Positions 1 to 8,154 of a DNA stretch of 25,608 bases are shown piece by piece. Positions within the stretch are counted from its first letter, which is position 1. The number at the start of each line of letters is the position of its first letter. Location of the stretch: the NCBI GenBank assembly GCA_949511625.1, contig CATFEX010000039.1:1-25608 (forward strand), in the 5' to 3' direction. The translations under genes were made by a program, and so were the position numbers. This DNA comes from UBA11891 sp003533785. Lineage in GTDB: Bacteria > Bacteroidota > Bacteroidia > Flavobacteriales > Flavobacteriaceae. Below the pieces are notes generated by a model. It saw nothing but the letters and a program-made list of their open reading frames with translations. It was not told where the DNA came from and did not search any database.

Positions 1-932
1 GCTTCACTGGGTAGTCTAAAGTTATTAACCAAAGGTTTCCCCTGTGCTTTTTGATAGCTATTCTTGAAATGGGTTCTCCAATTACAGAAAGCAACGGCTT
101 GTTTCCATGACACCCCCACCACAGGATAGTCCTGATAGGCAGGATGAGAAAAATATTCATTGTGCATCGGCTCGTTATAGGAATAAATGAAGTCTTTAAT
201 CCAAACGGTTGTATCCGGATATATCTCTATCTCTTCTTTTTTGATAAAAGGTGTTCTATCAATAAATTGCTTTCGTGTTCGTTTGGATTCTCGTGAAGCA
301 CCTTCTGCATCGAACCAAGTGTACTTGTAAATTAGTTTCGTTACGTCCAATTTCATTTCTCCGTTGTACCACAATTCGGGCGGTAAGTACATCGAATCCA
401 TCATCTCTGCATAGGCTTGGTCTAAATAGTCGCGGGTGTCCCATAGGATATCAGTATCCCAATTTAAAGCTCTTCCGGCATAGATATCGTCACTTAAATC
501 ATAGTAGTTGGCACGCATGTATTTCTGGAATTCAGAAAGTTTTGAAGTATCGGCATCCTGAAAAGCGTACTCCCCTATGGTGTTTTTTTCATTCTCGGTC
601 AATTCAAGTTCATCTGCTTTGCGAGCAAATAAAGTGAGAGCTACCGAATCTTTAACCCAATAAACAAACTGTCGGTACTCACTGTTGGTGATTTCGGTTT
701 CGTCCATGTAAAAGGAAGGAACAGTTACCGTTCTTGCAGGTGCGTTTTGAAGTTGTGCGATGTCTTCATCGGACTTACCCATTATGTAGGCACCTCCTTC
801 AATTAGGGTCATCCCGTAAGGTTTATCGGGGAACCATTTTTTTTGCTTAACGCCAATAAGTTCTCCTCTGTTTTTCTTACCGCAACTTGCGATTGATAGA
901 ACGACAAGGACAAAGAGCACTAATTTTTTCAT
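1..932 (-). CDS. gldK: Gliding motility / type IX secretion lipoprotein GldK (partial, 3' end beyond the window)
   Basis: Reading leftwards from an ATG at 932, the frame stays open to the window edge and gives about 310 residues; full GldK proteins are roughly 450-470, so the C-terminal third is missing. The N-terminus is a lipoprotein signal ending SIASC, with the lipidated Cys at residue 17. It is followed by a formylglycine-generating-enzyme-like (FGE-sulfatase) fold: GMTLIEGGAYIMG, a MDETEITNSEYRQFVYW stretch, and PVVGVSWKQAVAFCNWR near the right end of what is visible. GldK is known as an outer-membrane lipoprotein that forms the periplasmic ring of the type IX secretion and gliding motor with GldN. 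The fold is not thought to be enzymatic here. It lies 73 bp downstream of the ureohydrolase-like gene on the same strand. gldL, gldM and gldN would be expected just left of the window (inference). Confidence 0.93.
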   Translation of the reverse strand, partial: MKKLVLFVLVVLSIASCGKKNRGELIGVKQKKWFPDKPYGMTLIEGGAYIMGKSDEDIAQLQNAPARTVTVPSFYMDETEITNSEYRQFVYWVKDSVALTLFARKADELELTENEKNTIGEYAFQDADTSKLSEFQKYMRANYYDLSDDIYAGRALNWDTDILWDTRDYLDQAYAEMMDSMYLPPELWYNGEMKLDVTKLIYKYTWFDAEGASRESKRTRKQFIDRTPFIKKEEIEIYPDTTVWIKDFIYSYNEPMHNEYFSHPAYQDYPVVGVSWKQAVAFCNWRTHFKNSYQKAQGKPLVNNFRLPSE

Positions 933-950
933 ACTTAATGGTTGCTTCAC

Positions 951-958
951 CAAAAATA
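951..958 (-). promoter_or_regulatory. Possible Bacteroidota -7 element for gldK
   Basis: The minus strand reads TATTTTTG, a full match to the Bacteroidota -7 consensus TAnnTTTG, 18 bp upstream of the gldK ATG. No clear TTG -33 element is seen at the usual 17-23 bp distance, so this is tentative in AT-rich DNA. Confidence 0.3.
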
Positions 959-1005
959 ATTTTTACCGACTAAAGTAGGTATTCATTGTAAAATGGGGCC
1001 ATATT

Positions 1006-2151
1006 TCATCCTCTTTTGGTGGCTTTCCACCATCTTTCGGGCAAAATGTCATTGCAAGCATCTTGATATTCGCGATGGTTGCAAGGTAATAACGCCATAG
1101 TTTTTGTTTTATTATCTAAATAGTTTTCATTTATTATTTCTACCCACCATCTCTGGCTAACTTCACTCTGATAAAACACCAAGTCTCGATCAGATAAAGT
1201 TACTGTATACCTTTTAAACCCTTGACTTGTTAAGACAGGATACTCTCCAAATCGCAAATTGACTCCTTCGATAAAATACCATATTATTTGGGCCAATAAT
1301 TTATGAAAAATCAAAGTGGTAGGCAATTCAAAAACTCCAAAAATCCCCAACCGATCACTAATCCCTGCATAACGAGCCAAGGCACAAATGGTTTTACTAC
1401 CAATTCCGTTTGGAGACCCTTGCGAATCCCCTGTGCTTTGCCATGACAAAGCCTTCATGTCAACACTCACAATATCCGCTTCTCTAACTAACGGCTCCGC
1501 CTGGCTCACGTCATCGGAAAAAGTCCCCAAACGATAAGATTCAAAGAATAATTTTTCCATTAAGTCAAGCTCCTCTTGAGCAATGTAATAACTCTGATAT
1601 CCGATATTGGTATAATTATTTAACAGATTGGGTCGCTCCATGATAATTTTACTCATGTAGGACCTGCCAGAGATCAATTCTTCTTGTTGTGAAAAATCAA
1701 ATTGATTATCAATAGAAACCAGATTGACCAACTGGTTTCCCTTAGAGTAGGACCGGTAGAGTGGATATATCAAATCGTGTGAGCCTCCAACAATAACAGG
1801 GATTACATTTATTTGTCGTAGATGGATGCAAATTTCTTGAAGGGCAAAGTAAGTATCTTCAACCGTTTCCCCATTTGTAAGGTCGCCTAGATCAACTAAG
1901 TTTGATTTCCAATTCCCTGGAAAAAGAGCATAAAATTCTTTTCTAAAATCGTGTAAATTATATGTTTGGCTTGGAAAAAAAGAATTTCGATTTTCATTCA
2001 CACCAATTAGGGCAATGCTAGCTTCTTTAAGATCAGGAAGTCCCTCATTTTGAGTATGTATGGCTATGGATTTACCAAGTATTTGCTTGGGAAGTAGTCC
2101 AACACTGGAAAGAATTTCGTCCGAAATGGGTGTCAATAACTCTAGGCTCAT
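1006..2151 (-). CDS. Arginase/formimidoylglutamase-family protein with incomplete metal site
   Basis: 381 residues with the ureohydrolase (arginase/agmatinase/formiminoglutamase) fold. The three hallmark motifs can be located: VGGSHD (121-126, metal His125 kept), SIDNQFD (146-152, normally DAHxD) and SVDMK (229-233, normally DxD). Compared with the six manganese ligands of the family, His125, Asp148, Asp152 and Asp231 are kept, but the second-motif His is Gln150 and the last Asp is Lys233. Active family members use a two-manganese centre to hydrolyse guanidino-type bonds, so this protein is probably inactive or works differently (inference). Homologues in Flavobacteriia are usually labelled formimidoylglutamase, but no histidine-degradation gene is nearby. 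The start ATG overlaps the topA stop by one base (TAATG), which suggests translational coupling, and gldK follows on the same strand. Confidence 0.85.
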   Translation of the reverse strand: MSLELLTPISDEILSSVGLLPKQILGKSIAIHTQNEGLPDLKEASIALIGVNENRNSFFPSQTYNLHDFRKEFYALFPGNWKSNLVDLGDLTNGETVEDTYFALQEICIHLRQINVIPVIVGGSHDLIYPLYRSYSKGNQLVNLVSIDNQFDFSQQEELISGRSYMSKIIMERPNLLNNYTNIGYQSYYIAQEELDLMEKLFFESYRLGTFSDDVSQAEPLVREADIVSVDMKALSWQSTGDSQGSPNGIGSKTICALARYAGISDRLGIFGVFELPTTLIFHKLLAQIIWYFIEGVNLRFGEYPVLTSQGFKRYTVTLSDRDLVFYQSEVSQRWWVEIINENYLDNKTKTMALLPCNHREYQDACNDILPERWWKATKRG

Positions 2152-4625
2152 TACCTCGATTTCTTTCGTGTTTTTTTCTTGGGTTTTGCCGCGTCTAGAT
2201 AAGCGACAGCTTGTTCAAGACTGAGTTTGGTGGCATCTATATCTTTCCCTAATTCTACCTTTTGCTTTCCTTTAATTATATTGGATCGACCCCAGCGTGC
2301 TTTTTCAATTCGAATACCTTCTTTGTCCCAAACTTGAATAATTTTATCTTTTTCTTTTTGGATTTTTTCTTCAATTAAAGTAGTTATATCCGATGGAGAG
2401 AGCTGATCAAAATCATATTTTTTATTGACATTGATAAACAGTCCATTCCACTTAAGAAAAGGGCCAAAACGCCCAATACCTTTGGATACCGGTAACTCTT
2501 CGTAGTGGGCTATGGGAGCATCCGCTTTTTTCTTTTCTTCAATTAAAGCAATCGCTTGTTCTCGATCTACATTGCTTGCAGGGGTCTCTTTCGGAAGTGA
2601 GACAAATAGTTTTCCCAATTTGACATAGGGGCCAAAACGCCCGTTGTTAACAGTAATTATCTCACCATCGTATTCTCCAAGGTCTTTTGGTAACTTAAAA
2701 AGTTCCAGTGCTTCTTCCAGGGTGATCGTTTCCAATTGTTGCCCAGGGGCCAGGCTGGCAAAAACAGGCTTGTCTTCATCATCAGGATTTCCAATTTGAG
2801 CAATTGGGCCATACTTGCCCAATCGGACTTTGATCGGTCGGTCATTCTCTGGATGCATTCCCAAAACTCGTTCTCCTGATTCACGCTGCGCGTTTTCTTT
2901 CACGTGATTGACAGTCTTGTGAAAATTGTCGTAAAAGCCCTGAATCATCTGTGACCAGTTTTGGTCGCCCTCTGCTATCGCATCAAATCGTTGTTCTACT
3001 TGAGCGGTGAATCCAAAATCAAGAATGGATTCAAAATTGGCAACCAAAAAGTCGTTGACAATAACCCCAATGTCTGTAGGTGTTAATTTTCCTTTGTTAG
3101 CACCTACCTTCTCAGTGAATTGTTTTTTTTCGACAGAATGATTAATAAAGTGAAGCTCAACATAGGAACGTTGTGATCCATCATCGGTTCCTTTTTCTAT
3201 GTATTTTCTACTTTGTACAGTCGAAATTGTAGGGGCATACGTAGAAGGTCTTCCTATACCTAATTCCTCTAATTTTTTTACTAGACTCGCTTCAGTAAAG
3301 CGAGCTGGAGGTCGCGAAAAGCGCTGGGTTGAGTGCAGTGAATGCAATTCTAACTTATCCCCTATTGTTACAGCTGGGAGAATTCCTTGGGCTTCTTCGT
3401 TTTCCTCGTCAGTGCCCTCTAGATACACTTTTAAAAACCCATCAAACAACAACACTTCCCCTTTGGCTTGAAAAATCTCCGAATGCGAAGAGGCTTTTAT
3501 TTTCAGTTGCGTGCGTTCTAATTTGGCAGAACTCATTTGAGAAGCGATGGTCCGTTTCCAAATCAATTCATATAGACGAGCCTGGTCTGCGTCTGCTACA
3601 ATACGTGTTCGAGACAAATCAGTAGGTCGGATGGCTTCGTGTGCTTCTTGGGCACTCTTATTTTTAGTAGAAAAAACCCTTGTCTTTACATAGTCTTTTC
3701 CAAATTGTTTTTCTATTTGATTCTTGGCCTGTTTAATAGCCTCTTGGGATAAGTTTACGCTATCGGTTCTCATGTAGGTTATCAATCCAGCTTCATAGAG
3801 ACGTTGAGCCAAGGTCATTGTTTTGCTTACTGAAAAATATAGTTTTCTAGAAGCTTCTTGCTGTAAAGTGGAAGTAGTAAAAGGAGCTGTGGGGTTTTTC
3901 TGAGCCGGTTTGGTCTCCACTTGAGCAACTTCGAACTGAGCTCCATCATTTTGTAGAAGAAAAGTTTCAGTCGTCTCTAAGTCTTGAAACTGATGAGTAA
4001 GCTGTGCACGAATCTGTTTGTTGGAAGGGGTTTTGAATCGAGCTTCTGTTCTAAATAGTTGTTGAGGTATAAAATTTTGAATCTGTCTTTCTCGTTCTAC
4101 AATCAATCGAACAGCAACCGACTGAACACGACCTGCAGACAAGCCCCCTTTAACTTTTCTCCAAAGTACCGGCGAAAGTTCATATCCGACCAAACGATCC
4201 AATACTCGACGCGCTTGTTGGGCATTAACCAGATTGTAGTCTATACTTCTGGGATTGTCTATCGCTTTGAGAATAGCGTTTTTAGTAATCTCATGAAAGA
4301 CAATTCGCTTGGTTTGTTGGGGTTTCAATTGTAGGTTTTCGGCAAGATGCCAAGCAATTGCTTCTCCCTCTCTATCTTCATCACTGGCCAACCACACTGT
4401 TTCTGCTTTTTTGGCGTGAGACTTCAATTCACTGACAACTTTTTTCTTATCAGAGGAAACAATGTATTTGGGAGCAAACCCTTTATCCACATCTACCCCT
4501 AATTCATTGGAAGGTAAATCTGATATATGTCCGTAACTAGACACTACCTTATAATTTTCACCTAAATATTTTTCTATCGTTTTAGCTTTGGCGGGAGACT
4601 CTACGATAACAAGATGCTTGGCCAT
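2151..4625 (-). CDS. topA: DNA topoisomerase I (type IA)
   Basis: 824 residues. It relaxes negatively supercoiled DNA by transient single-strand cleavage. The Toprim domain starts at the N-terminus (HLVIVESPAKAKTIEKYLG) with the acidic cluster SDEDREGE at 81-88. The strand-cleaving tyrosine is Tyr284 in LITYMRTDS. RVLDRLVGYELSP (140-152) and the VQSVAVRLIVERER stretch belong to the core fold. The C-terminus carries repeats of the GRFGPYVKLG / GRFGPFLKWNG type (Toprim C-terminal repeats) and a basic tail KKKTRKKSR. There are no tetra-cysteine zinc ribbons such as E. coli TopA has. The ATG at 4625 is the first start and gives the standard N-terminus. It heads a minus-strand group with the arginase-like gene and perhaps gldK, and is divergent from miaB across 215 bp. 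Confidence 0.98.
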   Translation of the reverse strand: MAKHLVIVESPAKAKTIEKYLGENYKVVSSYGHISDLPSNELGVDVDKGFAPKYIVSSDKKKVVSELKSHAKKAETVWLASDEDREGEAIAWHLAENLQLKPQQTKRIVFHEITKNAILKAIDNPRSIDYNLVNAQQARRVLDRLVGYELSPVLWRKVKGGLSAGRVQSVAVRLIVERERQIQNFIPQQLFRTEARFKTPSNKQIRAQLTHQFQDLETTETFLLQNDGAQFEVAQVETKPAQKNPTAPFTTSTLQQEASRKLYFSVSKTMTLAQRLYEAGLITYMRTDSVNLSQEAIKQAKNQIEKQFGKDYVKTRVFSTKNKSAQEAHEAIRPTDLSRTRIVADADQARLYELIWKRTIASQMSSAKLERTQLKIKASSHSEIFQAKGEVLLFDGFLKVYLEGTDEENEEAQGILPAVTIGDKLELHSLHSTQRFSRPPARFTEASLVKKLEELGIGRPSTYAPTISTVQSRKYIEKGTDDGSQRSYVELHFINHSVEKKQFTEKVGANKGKLTPTDIGVIVNDFLVANFESILDFGFTAQVEQRFDAIAEGDQNWSQMIQGFYDNFHKTVNHVKENAQRESGERVLGMHPENDRPIKVRLGKYGPIAQIGNPDDEDKPVFASLAPGQQLETITLEEALELFKLPKDLGEYDGEIITVNNGRFGPYVKLGKLFVSLPKETPASNVDREQAIALIEEKKKADAPIAHYEELPVSKGIGRFGPFLKWNGLFINVNKKYDFDQLSPSDITTLIEEKIQKEKDKIIQVWDKEGIRIEKARWGRSNIIKGKQKVELGKDIDATKLSLEQAVAYLDAAKPKKKTRKKSR

Positions 4626-4753
4626 ACCTTTTTTTTTCGCGATAAAAGTAGAGAGTTTTTTGGAGTTTTCTGGCTAAGATCTTTGAACAGAGGCTTATTT
4701 TAAATAAAAAAGGCCTTGTTTTCGTGGATTTGCGCCCTTAAAAATATGACGAC

Positions 4754-4780
4754 TGTCATTCCGACTGACAAATTTTCAGT
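4754..4780. promoter_or_regulatory. Overlapping inverted repeats between topA and miaB, possible operator
   Basis: The divergent topA-miaB intergenic region contains TGTCA (4754-4758) and TGACA (4766-4770) as inverted arms seven bases apart. Overlapping this is the near-perfect 17-bp palindrome ACTGACAAATTTTCAGT (4764-4780, one mismatched pair). A further TGTCAG half-site lies at 4803-4808. A -7-like sequence, ATACTTTG, lies at 4787-4794 between the palindrome and the miaB ATG. The symmetry is visible; a regulator binding there is inference. Confidence 0.4.
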
Positions 4781-4840
4781 GTTGAGATACTTTGTTTAAT
4801 TTTGTCAGCAGGAATATGAAAATTATTATTCTAGTCATCC

Positions 4841-6340
4841 ATGCCTGTTAAAAGTAAAGCACACCTCCGTGAGACTATAATACCTTCTAATGAAATGGTA
4901 GATAAAGATTCTATGGCCTACGACGGAACGGTCTTACCAGATGCTCTTTCCGATCCTTTTACAAAGAAATTATATCTAGAATCGTATGGTTGTCAAATGA
5001 ATTTCTCAGATAGTGAGGTGGTTGCATCTATACTCAAAAAAGAAGGATATCAGACAACCTCTCAGCTTAAAGAAGCTGATTTAATATTGGTCAACACCTG
5101 CTCCATTCGAGAAAAAGCAGAACAAACCGTACGAAATCGGTTGACACACTTTCAACATCTCAAGGAGAAGAATAAAGAAGTAAAGGTAGGAGTACTCGGG
5201 TGTATGGCGGAGCGATTAAAACACCAATTCCTAGAGGAAGAAAAGATCGTAGATATTGTAGTGGGTCCTGATGCCTACAAAGACCTTCCCAATCTCTTGA
5301 GAGAAGCAGATGCCAATCGCGAAGCCGTGAACGTCATCCTGTCCAAAGAGGAAACCTATGGAGATATTGCACCAGTGCGGTTGTCATCGAACGGAGTAAG
5401 TGCTTTTGTAACCATCACCCGAGGATGTGATAATATGTGTACTTTTTGTGTAGTCCCCTTCACGAGGGGTCGGGAGCGCAGTCGAGATCCAAAAAGTATT
5501 CTTAACGAAATCAATGATTTAGCACAAAAGGGTTATAAAGAAATTACATTGCTGGGCCAAAATGTAGATAGCTACTTATGGTATGGTGGAGGGCTTAAAA
5601 AGGATTTTAAGAATGCGACTCCATTACAGAAAAAAACCGCCCTTGATTTCTCCAAACTTCTTCAATTGGTTGCAGAGGCTCATCCGAGTTTACGCATTCG
5701 ATTTTCAACCTCCAATCCCCAAGACATGTCTTTACAAGTTCTCCACACCATGGCAGCTTACGACAACATTTGCAAATACATTCACTTACCTGTGCAATCT
5801 GGCAGCAATCGAATTCTAAAAAAAATGAACCGCTTGCACACTCGAGAGGCTTATTTTGAGCTGATTGAAAATATTCGGAAAATAATTCCAAATTGTGGTA
5901 TTTCGCATGATATGATTGCTGGTTTTCCTACCGAAACTGAGTCGGATCACGAGGATACTTTAGACTTGATGCGTTTTGTTAAATACGATTTTGGATTTAT
6001 GTTCGCCTACTCAGAGCGACCCGGTACGCTTGCCGCACGTAAGATTGAAGACAATATCCATGAGGACACCAAAAAAAGACGCCTTCAAGAAATTATTGCT
6101 TTACAACAAGAACACAGCCAATACAGGACCCAACAATATATTGGAAAAACAGAGTGTGTGTTGATTGAAAAGACTTCCAAAAAATCTGAGGACTTTTGGA
6201 GTGGCCGAACCACACAAAATACGGTTGTGGTCTTCCCCAAAGAACACTATCAAGTTGGTGATTTTGTAGAAGTTTATATAGAATCGGCTACCACAGCCAC
6301 TTTGATTGGAATACCTCAAGGGTATTCAGATCGAATTTAA
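4841..6340 (+). CDS. miaB: tRNA-2-methylthio-N6-dimethylallyladenosine synthase MiaB
   Basis: 499 residues. A radical-SAM methylthiotransferase that converts i6A37 to ms2i6A37 in tRNAs reading UNN codons. The N-terminal UPF0004 domain supplies the auxiliary cluster cysteines Cys51 (ESYGCQMNFSDSE), Cys87 (VNTCSIREKAEQ) and Cys121 (GVLGCMAER). The radical-SAM CxxxCxxC is RGCDNMCTFCVVPFTRG with Cys196, Cys200 and Cys203. HLPVQSGSNRILKKMNR and the C-terminal TRAM domain (about 430-495) complete the normal architecture. About 42 residues precede the first domain, which is usual for Bacteroidota MiaB; ATG codons at residues 19 and 25 are possible alternative starts. It opens a plus-strand group: the sigma-54 activator begins 10 bp after its stop. 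Confidence 0.98.
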   Translation: MPVKSKAHLRETIIPSNEMVDKDSMAYDGTVLPDALSDPFTKKLYLESYGCQMNFSDSEVVASILKKEGYQTTSQLKEADLILVNTCSIREKAEQTVRNRLTHFQHLKEKNKEVKVGVLGCMAERLKHQFLEEEKIVDIVVGPDAYKDLPNLLREADANREAVNVILSKEETYGDIAPVRLSSNGVSAFVTITRGCDNMCTFCVVPFTRGRERSRDPKSILNEINDLAQKGYKEITLLGQNVDSYLWYGGGLKKDFKNATPLQKKTALDFSKLLQLVAEAHPSLRIRFSTSNPQDMSLQVLHTMAAYDNICKYIHLPVQSGSNRILKKMNRLHTREAYFELIENIRKIIPNCGISHDMIAGFPTETESDHEDTLDLMRFVKYDFGFMFAYSERPGTLAARKIEDNIHEDTKKRRLQEIIALQQEHSQYRTQQYIGKTECVLIEKTSKKSEDFWSGRTTQNTVVVFPKEHYQVGDFVEVYIESATTATLIGIPQGYSDRI

Positions 6341-6350
6341 ATCATAAACT

Positions 6351-7628
6351 ATGGATACGATTCAACAAGTCAAACAACGATTCGGAATCATAGGTAACCA
6401 TCCTGGATTAAATCATGCCTTGGAAAAGACTCTTCGCGTTGCAGCGACTGAAATTTCTGTATTGGTCACTGGTGAGAGTGGGGTAGGTAAAGAGAATATT
6501 CCTAAAATAATTCACCAATATTCGGCCCGAAAACACGCCAAATACATTGCTGTGAACTGTGGTGCCATTCCAGAAGGCACGATCGACAGTGAACTATTTG
6601 GTCATGAAAAAGGAGCTTTCACGGGAGCGACATCAACACGAAGTGGTTATTTTGAGGTAGCTGACGGAGGTACTATTTTTTTGGATGAAGTTGGTGAGTT
6701 GCCTTTACCCACACAAGTCCGGCTTCTTCGGGTTCTGGAAAATGGAGAATTCTTTAAGGTTGGCTCCTCAAAAGTGCAAAAAACAAATGTGCGTATCGTG
6801 GCTGCCACAAATGTAAAAATGGCCGAAGCGATACAGAAAAATAAGTTTAGAGAAGACTTGTATTACCGACTAAGTACGGTCGAAATCCATATACCGCCCT
6901 TGCGAGATCGCCAAGAAGATATTCATCTTCTTTTTCGAAAATTTGCTGCAGACTTTGCCGAAAAATACCGCATGCCCCCTTTGCGACTCAATGAAGATAC
7001 ACAGTTGGTTTTGACGCAATATCGTTGGAGTGGAAATATCCGACAACTCAGAAATATAGCGGAACAAATGTCCGTATTGGAAAAAGATCGTATTATTTCT
7101 ACAGACACAATTCGAAAATATTTACCCGCCAATGCCTCACAATTACCCGCTTTGGTGGACTCAAAAGAATCGAAGAGCGATTTTGCCTCAGAGAGAGAAA
7201 TTTTATACAAGGTTCTTTTTGATATGAAATCTGATTTGAATGATTTGAAAAAACTTACTTTAGACCTGCTGGAAGCAGACGAACAGCCCAAATTCAAGGA
7301 ACGTAACCAGTCACTTATCAATAAAATTTACGGAGATAAAGAGGAAGACATTTCTGAGGATAGTTTGGAAACACTCCCAGTGGTAAAAACGAATCCCCCA
7401 GAGGTTGAAATTAGCAAACCACAAGCCGAAGACAAGTATCAATTTGTAGAAACTGTGGAGGAAGAAGAACCCTTATCACTCCAGGAAAAAGAAATAGAAA
7501 TGATCCGACGCGCACTGCAGCGTAGCAACGGACGCCGAAAGAAAGCCGCAGAAGAATTGGGAATCTCCGAACGAACTCTGTATCGAAAAATCAAACAATT
7601 TGATCTCCATGAAGAAGATGAAGAATAA
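6351..7628 (+). CDS. Sigma-54-dependent transcriptional activator without receiver domain
   Basis: 425 residues. The AAA+ domain starts almost at the N-terminus: Walker A GESGVGKE (41-48), the sigma-54-contacting loop GAFTGA (88-93), Walker B DGGTIFLDEVGEL (105-117) and the arginine-finger region FREDLYYRLS (167-176). There is no receiver, PAS or GAF domain in front of it. A long acidic, low-complexity linker (about 265-375, including ETVEEEEPLSL) separates the AAA+ domain from a Fis-type helix-turn-helix (KKAAEELGISERTLYRKIKQ) near the C-terminus. The protein should remodel RpoN-containing polymerase at -24/-12 promoters. Its signal input and targets cannot be read from the sequence; since no sensory domain is present, activity may be set by expression or a partner protein (inference). 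Its 3' end overlaps the lptE-like gene. Confidence 0.95.
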   Translation: MDTIQQVKQRFGIIGNHPGLNHALEKTLRVAATEISVLVTGESGVGKENIPKIIHQYSARKHAKYIAVNCGAIPEGTIDSELFGHEKGAFTGATSTRSGYFEVADGGTIFLDEVGELPLPTQVRLLRVLENGEFFKVGSSKVQKTNVRIVAATNVKMAEAIQKNKFREDLYYRLSTVEIHIPPLRDRQEDIHLLFRKFAADFAEKYRMPPLRLNEDTQLVLTQYRWSGNIRQLRNIAEQMSVLEKDRIISTDTIRKYLPANASQLPALVDSKESKSDFASEREILYKVLFDMKSDLNDLKKLTLDLLEADEQPKFKERNQSLINKIYGDKEEDISEDSLETLPVVKTNPPEVEISKPQAEDKYQFVETVEEEEPLSLQEKEIEMIRRALQRSNGRRKKAAEELGISERTLYRKIKQFDLHEEDEE

Positions 7629-8154
7629 GACGTTATGCTGGCTATTCAAAAGATTGCCGATACTTCTAGCTGCAACGCTCTTGGTTCAATGTGGAATCTA
7701 TTCCTTTACAGGTGCTTCCATTCCCCCCGGGACCAATACCTTTCAAGTCAATTATTTTGAAAACTTAGCTGGTAACCGTCCAGGATCAACGGTAGAACCA
7801 GGATTGGACCGTGACTTCACCTTGGCACTGCAAGATCTCTTGCTGAATCAAACAAATTTGTCATTAGTAAACAATGATGGAGATCTGGTATATGAAGGTG
7901 AAATAACAGAATACAGTGTGACCCCCATGGCAGCAACAGCTGAAATTACTGCGGCTCAAAACCGATTGAAAATGACGGTCAAATTACGTTATTTTAATAT
8001 GAAAAATGAAGAAGATAACTTGGAGAACACTTACTCTTTTTTTTATGACTTTCCTGCTGAATTACAAGTATACGATGTTCGAGACGCAGCTTTAAAAGAA
8101 ATTTTCGAACGGATAACCCAAGATATTTTTAATGATACCTTAGCCAAATGGTAG
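7609..8154 (+). CDS. lptE: LptE-like LPS assembly lipoprotein
   Basis: 181 residues from the ATG at 7609. The open frame extends nine bases further to a TTG (7600), and an ATG at 7618 is another candidate. A basic N-terminus and hydrophobic stretch end in a lipobox, LLVQC, with the lipidated Cys at residue 28. Then come GIYSFTGASIPPGTNTFQV and NPNG-less repeats of beta-rich sequence typical of the Bacteroidota LptE family. LptE plugs the LptD barrel in the outer membrane and helps deliver LPS to the cell surface. Sequence similarity to proteobacterial LptE is weak, so the assignment rests on the family pattern (lipobox, GxYSFTGAS opening, size) and neighbourhood. It overlaps the sigma-54 activator by 20 bp and the next gene by 7 bp, which implies coupled translation. 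Confidence 0.8.
   Translation: MKKMKNKTLCWLFKRLPILLAATLLVQCGIYSFTGASIPPGTNTFQVNYFENLAGNRPGSTVEPGLDRDFTLALQDLLLNQTNLSLVNNDGDLVYEGEITEYSVTPMAATAEITAAQNRLKMTVKLRYFNMKNEEDNLENTYSFFYDFPAELQVYDVRDAALKEIFERITQDIFNDTLAKW

Noticed and set aside
7600..7608. TTG start of the lptE frame at 7600
   Set aside because: It adds three residues and is a weak start; the ATG at 7609 gives a normal basic signal-peptide beginning.
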